Part shown: in pieces, positions 18,079 to 24,335 of the stretch
Layout of the letters: each line of letters starts with the position of its first letter
How positions within the stretch are numbered: the stretch's first letter is position 1
DNA from: CAWUJK01 sp963922865
GTDB taxonomy: Bacteria; Patescibacteriota; Gracilibacteria; BD1-5; UBA6164
Length of the DNA: 24,335 nucleotides
Reading direction: 5' to 3'
Assembly (NCBI GenBank): GCA_963922865.1
Contig: CAWUJK010000018.1
Coordinates: 1-24,335, forward strand
Made by a program: the position numbers and the translations under genes
The notes under the pieces: model-generated
Told to the model about the DNA's origin: nothing
The model's input: the letters and a program-made list of their open reading frames with translations, nothing else
Databases searched by the model: none

Positions 18079-18249
18079 ATGAAAACATTAACTATTGTAA
18101 AACCAAGTTGAATAATAAATACTGATGATAATATTGTTATTAATGTATTTAGTAACATTATTGAAGAGTATACAGATTTTGATATTAAATTAATGAACAA
18201 GTATTTTGAAACTAAAAATTTAGATGATTCTTCTTTTGTTAATATTTAA
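18079..18249 (+). CDS. Putative antitoxin, 56 residues
   Basis: ATG at 18079 to TAA at 18247-18249, one TGA glycine (VKPSGIINTDD). The protein is acidic in its second half (YTDFDIKLMNKYFETKNLDD) with a short strand-like start MKTLTIVK. It has no known domain that I can name. It lies 2 bases before a gene for a RelE-like toxin, and size, charge and position make it the likely antitoxin. A 17-bp inverted repeat upstream fits autoregulation. Confidence 0.6.
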
Positions 18250-18251
18250 TT

Positions 18252-18506
18252 ATGATTAATAGAGTTGTTGAATTACACGAAGTTTTTGAGTACTTAAAGA
18301 AAAGAGGTTTAATTAAACAGTATAAAAAAGCTAAAAACTATATTTTGAATTGAGGTTTAGAAACTGTTTTATTTAAAAAAAGAAAACCTAGAACTTCAAA
18401 AATATATCAGTTCAGAATTAATTCTAAATATAGAGCATTTTGATACTATGATGATAATAATGATTCTATTTTTAAGGTGATTAAAATTTCAGACCATCAG
18501 GATTAG
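18252..18506 (+). CDS. RelE-like toxin
   Basis: 84 residues. The C-terminal half LFKKRKPRTSKIYQFRINSK then YRAFGYYDDNNDSIFKVIKI and SDHQD has the RelE/HigB-type core (R.N..YRA.G..., ending in a strand and a DHQ tail seen in one RelE-superfamily branch). Basic N-terminus with helices. Such toxins act as ribosome-dependent mRNA nucleases; the activity here is inferred. It begins 2 bases after the putative antitoxin gene, and its stop codon lies inside a palindrome shared with the convergent rhomboid gene. Confidence 0.75.
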
Positions 18507-18527
18507 AAAATTTTCTAATCTTTTTTT
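18501..18527. terminator. Palindromic bidirectional terminator holding two stop codons
   Basis: GATTAGAAAATTTTCTAATC (18501-18520) is a perfect 20-base palindrome followed by seven T on the plus strand; on the minus strand the run AATC...TGATGGTC lacks a long T-run, so it is strongest in the plus direction. The TAG of the toxin (18504-18506) and the TAG of the rhomboid gene (18517-18515 on the minus strand) both lie in it, so both proteins end in Asp. Confidence 0.7.
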
Positions 18528-19141
18528 ATATTTAATGCTTTTACTCAATTTTTTTTGTTTTTATTGTTGTATTTAAACAGTCAAACTAGTTGTTTTTTTG
18601 TAAAATCGTTTGATATATAAAAAAATATTATTCAAAAAATGGCTCAAAATAAATGACCATAAAGACTAACTCATGTATGAAATCAAATAAGTAAATTTAT
18701 GGCTATTGCTGTTATTCATCACTTATATTCTGGATTATTTAGTGATTTTAATTCTAGTGTATAATAAGTTAATATAGCTAAAGCAAAACCACTTATTCAG
18801 ATAGTATAGGTATTTGGAGAAAAATATGATAATAGTAAACTATTGAAAACTACTGATAATATAAAAAATGTGATAAATTTGTTTCTTCACATTATTATCT
18901 CAAGTAAATTTCAAAAATAATATATAAATATTGCATTAAATAAAAAGTGTATTGGTCATGAATGCAAAAATGTTGCTGTAAAAAATTGTAATATAAAATG
19001 AAAGTATTTTCAAGAATATAGGTAAAAATTATTCATGGACCATTCTAAAATAAATTCTGGTAAAAAATATCATATTGTTGTAAATATAAGAGAGATTAGT
19101 ATAAGTATATTTGAAAATGTTGCTTTGTTAAATATTGGCAT
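18515..19141 (-). CDS. Rhomboid-family intramembrane serine protease
   Basis: 208 residues with about six hydrophobic segments, the basic rhomboid core. Family motifs: FTATFLHSGPIHFLFNAIFI (His-x-x-x-His-Phe...Asn in the second helix) and YYFGNLLEIIMG, the catalytic TIGISGFALAI (GxSG, Ser117) and GVSLYGHLFGAIFGIIF with the catalytic His163. Rhomboids cut transmembrane helices within the membrane. 11 TGA codons, several at motif glycines, hide it from a standard reading. The gene starts 3 bases after the mazF stop, so it appears to be the third gene of a RHH-mazF-rhomboid unit. Substrate unknown. Confidence 0.92.
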
Positions 19142-19144
19142 ATT

Positions 19145-19480
19145 TTAAAATAGTTTATTTAATTCTTTTTTAATTTTATCTAAATCATCAGTTTTTAATC
19201 TTCAAATTTTTTTTCTAAGTCTTAATTTTGATATACACCTTGCTTGAAAAACTAATGCAATAGAATCTTTTTTTAATCCATTGTTTTGTTTATCTATAAA
19301 ATATGTCAACATATATCATTTTGCTTCTAGGTTTCAAGTTATGGGAATTATAAAAACAGTATTTAATATACTATTTAATTGTGTTTTTTGAAGTATTATT
19401 ATTGGTCTTAATCAACCTTGTTCATTACCTAATGCTGGATTTAGATTAGCTAAAAAAATATCTCAATTTTCAATGTTCAT
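19145..19480 (-). CDS. mazF: MazF/PemK-family endoribonuclease toxin
   Basis: 111 residues, the usual size. NGDIFLANLNPALGNEQGGL and RPIIILQ at the start match the MazF signature (GDI....l.p..G.Eq.g.RP.vvl), and VFIIPITGNLEAKG, DSIALVFQARCISKLRLRKK and IGRLKTDDLDKIKKELNKLF complete the fold (P.t, the q.r.i...rl pattern, and the C-terminal helix). MazF toxins cut single-stranded RNA at short sequence motifs. It starts 6 bases after the RHH antitoxin gene and ends 3 bases before the rhomboid gene. Confidence 0.9.
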
Positions 19481-19486
19481 TATTAT

Positions 19487-19708
19487 CTACTTACTTTGTA
19501 AAAACATCCATTCTTCTTCACTTGGTAGATCATTAAAATCAAGCTTTGATAATTCTTTAGCATCACTAATTAGTTCTTGTTCAATAGATTTTTTTAATAG
19601 GTTTTCTGCTATTTCACTTCTTGATAATCATAATTTAGATTTTAATGTATCTATTTGTGATATTAGATCTTTACTTAATGATAAAGATAAGTTTTGTTTT
19701 ATTAGCAT
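19487..19708 (-). CDS. Ribbon-helix-helix antitoxin of MazF
   Basis: 73 residues. KQNLSLSLSKDLISQIDTLK followed by SKLGLSRSEIAENLLKKSIE is a ribbon-helix-helix DNA-binding domain (strand, helix, GLSRSE turn, helix); the C-terminal DFNDLPSEEEWMFLQ is the acidic, Trp-containing tail that binds MazF in MazE-like proteins. It lies upstream of mazF with a 6-base gap. An AT-rich region with TATAAT-like boxes at 19715-19750 probably holds the promoter. An ATG 5 bases upstream reads straight into a stop, so the start at 19708 is used. Confidence 0.85.
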
Positions 19709-19781
19709 AACATAATAGTTAATTATAATATGTTTATATATTATATATTTTTTTTAAAAAATCAATATTTACTTATAGATT

Positions 19782-20525
19782 TTATTTATTTAATTTTATA
19801 TAAAAATAGACTCCAAATATTATCATTGGTAGACTATATATTTCTCAAAGTGTAAAATAGTTCCAAATATATCAAATATGTGGATCTGGTTCTCTAAAAA
19901 AGGCTTCAACAAATATCCTAAAAATTCAATATAGAATTAGAAATAAGCTGGCTATACATCATTTTTTTAGTTTTTTGTATTTATATATTAAATTTAAAAT
20001 TATAAACAGTACTATTCATTCAAGTAAAAACTCAACTAATGGTGAAGGGAAATATCAAACTGAGTTTTTATAAACTGCAAATATTCAATTGTATCACTCA
20101 TATCACAATAATTCTTCATTTAAATAATTTCATATTCTTCCAAGTCACAATCATATTGGCAGTACTAATGTTATTTGATCAGATAGTTTATAAAAATCAA
20201 TTTTGAATTTCTTTGAGAATAATATCATTGCAATTAATACTCAAATAACTCATCCATGAAAACTCATTCATCATTCCCATATTTTTAATATATTTAGAGG
20301 TTCATTTATATAAGAACTAAAGTTATACAAAAATACATAACCAAGTCTTCATCATAAAACTACTCAAATAACAATATATACAAGTAAATCATCTAATATA
20401 TTACTTTTTATTATTTTTCTTTTTTTTATGATGTAAAATCAAGCTAAAAACCCTAGTACATACATTAATCAATAATAACTTGGTGATATAGTGATTCAAA
20501 ATATTTCTGTTTCAAATATATACAT
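19782..20525 (-). CDS. lgt: Prolipoprotein diacylglyceryl transferase
   Basis: Transfers diacylglycerol from phosphatidylglycerol to the lipobox Cys of lipoproteins, in the inner membrane. 247 residues with about seven hydrophobic segments. Motifs: SYYGLMYVLGFLAGFYI, VIGVVLGGRLGYVFLYN (conserved Gly-Arg), KIWEGGMSFHGGVIGVLIAM (His of the HGG motif), the signature GLGLGRIGNYLNEELLG (GRxGNF.N.EL.G), SPLVEF and GIFRIFVEAFFREPD (R..E..R.PD). Many of these Gly are TGA. It is the first gene of the minus-strand group, with a 73-base gap before the RHH-mazF-rhomboid unit, so it may be cotranscribed or separate. Confidence 0.95.
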
Positions 20526-20562
20526 TTTCTAAAGATTATTTATCTTTCAAAGCTTTGTCAAT

Positions 20563-20678
20563 AGAGGGCTTTAGCTATCTATTCAATAGGTTGATATGTT
20601 AAATCTAATATGTTAAGTCTAGTATAACAAATGGTTCATATAACAAAAGACTCATGTATTAAAGGGCTAAAGCCCTCT
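20563..20678. repeat. 116-bp element with terminal inverted repeats
   Basis: AGAGGGCTTTAGC (20563-20575) is the exact reverse complement of GCTAAAGCCCTCT (20666-20678), and similarity goes on for a few more bases outwards. These arms are clearly more GC-rich than the surroundings. The inside holds short repeats around TATGTTAA. It looks like a small MITE-type element or a degraded mobile-element end; no target duplication was evident by eye. Confidence 0.5.
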
Positions 20679-20693
20679 GTTAACAAGTATATA

Positions 20694-20743
20694 AAATTTA
20701 GTTTATTAATTAATATAGTTTTTCTCATTTATAAACTAAATTT
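20694..20743. repeat. 13-bp inverted repeat, possible terminator or binding site
   Basis: AAATTTAGTTTAT (20694-20706) pairs with ATAAACTAAATTT (20731-20743) around a 24-base loop. It lies between lgt and the M23 gene, in a 601-base non-coding stretch (20526-21126). The rest of that stretch holds the TIR element, an imperfect hairpin at about 20845-20900 and a promoter at 20885. Confidence 0.45.
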
Positions 20744-20884
20744 ACATACTGTATAAATATATTATACAATAAAATTGACTTTAAGTGCTTTTATTTACTA
20801 AATAATTTATTTATGGTTTTTCTTATTGTTTAGCCAATACTTATTTTTTAACTTATTTTATATATTATAAAATAAATAAGAAAA

Positions 20885-20913
20885 TTGACAAGTATTAAAA
20901 TCTATGTTGTAAT
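20885..20913 (+). promoter_or_regulatory. Near-consensus promoter far upstream of the M23 gene
   Basis: TTGACA (20885-20890), 17-base spacer, TGTAAT (20908-20913). It would give a 5' leader of about 205 bases before the ATG at 21127, or a separate small RNA. The leader contains the unusually GC-rich TCTCTGGCAGGGAATTATAA near 20999-21018. Confidence 0.55.
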
Positions 20914-21088
20914 ATATGCACAAGAAATAAATTAAATATACAAAAACATAAAAGTCAAGTATTTTGTATAAACTATTAAACTAATTTTATTTATTATCTC
21001 TGGCAGGGAATTATAACTCTATTAATTTAATATATAGTTAGATAGATTTAAGGCACAATGTATCTACTAATTATATTATATACAAAAT

Positions 21089-21126
21089 AATAACTTTTAA
21101 AAATTTATTTCAAAAATAAAGTTATT
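21089..21126 (+). promoter_or_regulatory. Hairpin abutting the start codon of the M23 gene
   Basis: AATAACTTT (21089-21097) pairs perfectly with AAAGTTATT (21118-21126), 20-base loop; the ATG is the next base. It is the third such case in the window, after rnc and topA. Confidence 0.45.
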
Positions 21127-23550
21127 ATGAAAAATATGAAAAGTATTAAAAAGGTTGGTTTAGTTCTTTTCACAATGATATTTATTATAACAAATACTAT
21201 ATCTTTATGATTAGTTTCTGCATCAAGTTCTTCTACACAAATAGTCTACCCACTAAAAACTGTATCTAAACTTGAATGTAGATATGATGATTATGATGAA
21301 TTGTCTAAAGGATGTAAGCAAAAACTACCTATTTTAAAAACAAAGGATTATAAAAAATATTCTAGCCAAAATGGTTGATATAATGATTATACTAGATTTT
21401 ATACTGTTTTATGGTGAGCAAGTTATAAATATGGTTGGGATGTATGATATGGTTGACACGGTTGAACTGACATAGCATCAAGTAGAGGTACTCCTGTATA
21501 CTCTATTGCAAAATGAAAAGTAATAGAAGCCAAAAAAGCTCTAGGTTGGTGAAAATTTGTTACTGTAGAACACTATGTTTATGGGAAAAAAGTTTTTAGT
21601 AACTATGCCCATTTGGATAAAATAACAGTAAATGTTTGAGATAGAGTTAATGCTTGAGAACAAATTTGAACTGTATGAAATACATGAAATTCTACTTGAA
21701 ATCACCTACATCTTCAAATTGATTTAAACACTAAATTCCACCCTTATTATTATGATTGGAAAAAATGTCCTTATTCTTATAAAAAGATAACAGAACAATG
21801 AGTTTGTTTTGATGAACTTAAAAAAAATACTATAGACCCCTTACTTTTTCTTGAGACTAAATGAAAAATTGTAAAAAATTTGAAAACAATGACTCAAAAA
21901 GTAACAATAAATAAAAATAAACCTATTACTAGCAAAAAATCAAATAAAAAAATTGATATTGATATATTTGATAAAACTGTTTATAGATGATATTCAAGAT
22001 CAGACATAAGAGAAGTACAACAAATTTTTAGAGATTTAGAGTTGTATGATTGAGGTTTAACTTGAGATTATAGTGATATAGAAAATATTATTTTAAAATA
22101 TCAAATTGATAAATGAGTTGTTAAAAATAAATCTAGTCTTTGAGCTTGATGGTTTTGACCAAAAACTAGAGCTATGGTAAAAATAGATTATGATAAATTC
22201 TTAAAATCTGGTAAAAAACATAACTATGTTGTTATAACAAATAAAAATAAAGACTCTATAAATTCTTGAAATACTATACAAAAAATAGAAAGAAAAAATA
22301 TGATGACTAGGGAAGAAATAGAAGCAAGAGAGTATGAAAATTTTATAAAAAATAATAAATTTGACTTAGATTTAAAGAATATATGAGGTAATATAAAACT
22401 TTGAACTAGCGCCAAGATAGATTTTAAAATTACAAAAAAATATAAAGATAAACCATTTAGATGAAATACTCCACTTAATATATCTATTGTAACTGATGAA
22501 AGAATACTAAAGGTTTTTCCCAAAAAATTTTATAACTTTTCAGATGGGAAAAGAGAAATAACTTTAAATTGAGTTAAATCATGAATAACAAATGTAGCTA
22601 TAAAATTTTGAAGTAAAACTATAAAAACTTACAAAATAAGGGTTTATTCACCAAAAGATAAAATTTACTTAGAATCATGAAATATATATTGAAGTAAAAA
22701 TGTTATATTATCTAATAGTACAAAAGCTATAGCTTTGTTTAGGGATAAAACTAAGAAAAACTTGATAAATATAGAGTACCACTGAACATATAAATTGAAA
22801 TGAAGTCCGGATACTAAAGTTTGTATTAAAAAGTGAAGTATAAAAAATCTTTCAAAAGTTCACAAAAAATCTTGTAACAGACATGAATATAAAAGAGAAA
22901 TTGATTTTAATTATAGTGATACTATAGCTTGAATATTGTTTTTTGACTACAAATCAACTTGAGATGATGCAAAAATAGAAATCATAAATACCTATAACAA
23001 TGCAAAATTAGCTGATAAAAAATTAAAAGTTAGTTATCCAAAATGATTAAAAAACAACTATGTTTATAAAGATGATGTAATAAAATGATTAAAAAATGAT
23101 ATTATTTCAAATTCTTCTAAATGATATTTTTTAGAACAAAGAGCTATAACTCAATATGATTCTAATTTATGGATAAGAAACACTTTAAATAAAATGAGAC
23201 TTAATTCTTACAATGAAAAATTTAGCAATAAAATATCACAAAATCTTAACAACTTGATTCAAGAATCTAACTCTAAAATAAAAACTTTAACCAGAAAAGA
23301 ATTTTTAGAAAAGGCTCATAAATATCTAGTTTTCACAAATATAAATTCTTGAAACTTAAGAGATTATAAAGATTTGAATGAAGATTGAAATAAAAAAGCT
23401 TATGGTTTATTTTGAAACTCTTTAACTTGGAAAGATAGGTTTGGTGAAAATTATTTTCAGCCAAACAAACAAATAACAAGATGAGAAGTTGCTTTTATCT
23501 TAAACAATGCAATGTTTAATAACACAAACTTGGAACTAAGTTTAAAGTAA
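21127..23550 (+). CDS. Secreted M23 (LytM-type) peptidase with PG-binding and SLH-like domains
   Basis: 807 residues. A signal peptide or anchor covers about 1-33 (KKVGLVLFTMIFIITNTISL then GLVSAS). The M23 zinc peptidase domain follows: YGGHGGTDIASSRGTPVYSI (H111, D115), GKFVTVEHYVYGKKVFSNYA HL, VNAGEQIGTVGNTGNSTGNH and LHLQID (H193, H195), so all metal and catalytic residues are present and it should cut peptidoglycan cross-links. Residues about 286-350 resemble a PG_binding_1 domain (RSDIREVQQIFRDLELYDGG, then GAGWFGPKTRAMV). The middle (about 390-700) is beta-rich and unrecognised. From about 720 to 800 there are SLH-like repeats (LTRKEFLEKAHKYL and QITRGEVAFILNNAM), which would bind cell-wall polymers. 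Likely an envelope-remodelling or host-contact protein; the last point is inference. Confidence 0.88.
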
Positions 23551-23617
23551 TTTTAAAAAACTAATTCTATATTTTGTGAAAAATAAAAAACTAATTTAAT
23601 TAACTAATTATAAATCT

Positions 23618-23953
23618 ATGAAAACTATAAACACTAAAACTAATTTTCTAAATAATGAAAATATTTGAAATAAAAATGAGATAAAAACTCAAAATCAATT
23701 GTTTAATAAAAGATTGAATGATATATTGAAACCAGATAACTATGATTTTTGAGATATGATAGATGAACAATCTATGGCTACAGATATATCAAGGCTTATA
23801 TGAGCTAAACCTTGAGCTATGCTAGAAGAACAACTAAGTTCTCTTTGATTATATAAACAAAAGCAAGTTTGTGAAAATTCATTACAATCTTCAAATGATA
23901 ATACCTTTTGAGCTCCTAACAAAATTTTACCTTTGAAAAAAGCTTGTGCATAA
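23618..23953 (+). CDS. Hypothetical protein, 111 residues
   Basis: ATG at 23618 to TAA at 23951-23953, six in-frame TGA. It is Asn/Gln/Lys-rich in the first 40 residues, with NYDFGDMIDEQSMATDISRL, IGAKPGAMLEEQLSSLGLYK and two Cys near the end (QVCENS, KKACA). No signal peptide, membrane segment or known domain. It lies 67 bases after the M23 gene and is closed by a terminator, so it may be cotranscribed with it. Codon use is like its neighbours. Confidence 0.7.
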
Positions 23954-23982
23954 AATTTTATAATGACTTTTTATTGAAATAA

Positions 23983-24017
23983 AAAAACACCTTAGTTTGC
24001 CTACTTTGGTGTTTTTG
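23983..24017 (+). terminator. Rho-independent terminator
   Basis: AAAAACACC / GGTGTTTTT (about 23984-23992 with 24008-24016) with a 15-base loop and a T-run, about 30 bases after the stop codon of the 111-residue gene. Confidence 0.75.
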
Positions 24018-24042
24018 TTTACATCAAAATGTCCTACCTAGA

Positions 24043-24161
24043 AAAAAATAACCCATCTAAGCTCCATAAAAATAACCCACCTAGCCTCCCTAAAATTAGG
24101 GAGTGACAGCTGCAAGAGTATTGATTTATTGTAGTTCCTTTCCCTAATGTTATGGAAAGGA
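24043..24161. other. Structured non-coding segment
   Basis: Two near copies of a 24-base unit AAAAATAACCCA[T/C]CTA[AG]... (about 24044-24091) are followed by the perfect hairpin CTCCCTAA / TTAGGGAG (24086-24103) and a second one TCCTTTCC / GGAAAGGA (24136-24161). The GC content is clearly above the surroundings. No ORF of note. It could be a small structured RNA or a mobile-element remnant. Confidence 0.45.
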
Positions 24162-24233
24162 TTCAGGTATGGGTTACCTTGAGTTTTTTATACTTAATAT
24201 TCAATAAACGTCTATTAGAAAATCAATAAAACA

Positions 24234-24276
24234 CTTGACAAAGAATTGAAAAAAAAGACTATATTATATATATATT
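24234..24276 (+). promoter_or_regulatory. Promoter of the partial ORF at the window end
   Basis: CTTGACA (TTGACA at about 24235-24240) is followed after 19 bases by TATATT; a second reading is TTGAAA, 17 bases, TATATT. The ATG at 24290 is 14-30 bases downstream. Confidence 0.5.
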
Positions 24277-24289
24277 AAATTTGGAATAT

Positions 24290-24335
24290 ATGAAAAAACA
24301 AGGCAACAAGGCAACAAGGCAACAAGGCAACAAGG
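24290..24335 (+). CDS. Start of an ORF opening with an 8-bp microsatellite (3' truncated)
   Basis: ATG at 24290 after a promoter; the visible 15 codons read MKKQGNKATRQQGNK and run off the window. From base 24300 the frame is made of AAGGCAAC repeats. Eight is not a multiple of three, so the peptide has a 24-base period and any change in copy number shifts the frame; no frame of the repeat has a stop. Nothing can be said of the product. Confidence 0.4.
   Translation, partial: MKKQGNKATRQQGNK
24300..24335. repeat. AAGGCAAC microsatellite, at least 4.5 exact copies
   Basis: Perfect 8-base units begin at 24300, 24308, 24316 and 24324, with a half unit to the window end. The array probably continues beyond the window. 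Confidence 0.95.

Noticed and set aside
18528..19141. Non-coding gap after the toxin gene
   Set aside because: The minus strand is a complete rhomboid gene once TGA is read as Gly.

Overview
The window is very AT-rich bacterial DNA that makes sense only if TGA is read as glycine. With that reading about 26 reading frames become continuous. Every one of them stops at TAA or TAG, and in-frame TGA falls at invariant glycines (for example RNase III LGDA, UNG GQDPYHG, MurD GTKGKST, FtsW YGGSS, the Dus MGCP motif). This is the code of Absconditabacteria (SR1) and Gracilibacteria (BD1-5). Three in-frame CGG codons sit where an aromatic residue would also fit, which leans towards the Absconditabacterales variant (CGG = Trp) but does not settle it. 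I saw no Shine-Dalgarno motif before any start, and no tRNA, rRNA or CRISPR array.

Layout. 1-764: 3' end of a gene for a FISUMP-type (Fibrobacter paralogous domain) surface protein. 840-1231: two small terminator-promoter cassettes flanking a 65-residue unknown protein. 1343-5753: a tight plus-strand operon of rnc, a YggT-family gene, ftsW, a naturally short mutS and holA. 5887-7677: two unknown proteins, followed by a 485-base AT-rich gap with a tiny minus-strand ORF that carries an exact copy of the leader of the preceding gene. 8163-10894 (minus): a secreted coiled-coil protein, a Phd/RelE toxin-antitoxin pair and a malic enzyme. 10902-11291: 10-bp direct repeats and four exact-period 79-bp tandem repeats upstream of the malic enzyme. 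11348-12022 (minus): ung. 12089-13976 (plus): murD and a membrane-anchored methyltransferase. 13990-15045 (minus): a tRNA-dihydrouridine synthase. 15184-18018 (plus): an unknown protein and topA. 18079-18506 (plus): a second toxin-antitoxin pair. 18515-20525 (minus): lgt, a RHH antitoxin, mazF and a rhomboid protease. 20526-21126: a non-coding stretch with inverted repeats and a good promoter. 21127-23953 (plus): a large M23/PG-binding/SLH-like secreted protein and a small unknown protein. 23983-24335: a terminator, structured non-coding DNA, a promoter and the start of an ORF that opens with an 8-bp microsatellite.

How it fits together. Most recognised genes serve cell envelope and division (FtsW, MurD, YggT, Lgt, M23 protein, rhomboid, FISUMP protein) and nucleic-acid upkeep (RNase III, HolA, UNG, TopA, Dus). 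Malic enzyme is the only central-metabolism enzyme seen. Three toxin-antitoxin modules lie within 11 kb. The points most worth following are the MutS that ends before its ATPase domain inside an intact operon, a rhomboid gene joined to a MazEF module, a palindrome that holds the stop codons of two convergent genes, the 79-bp repeat array at the malic enzyme promoter, and hairpins that abut the start codons of rnc, topA and the M23 gene.
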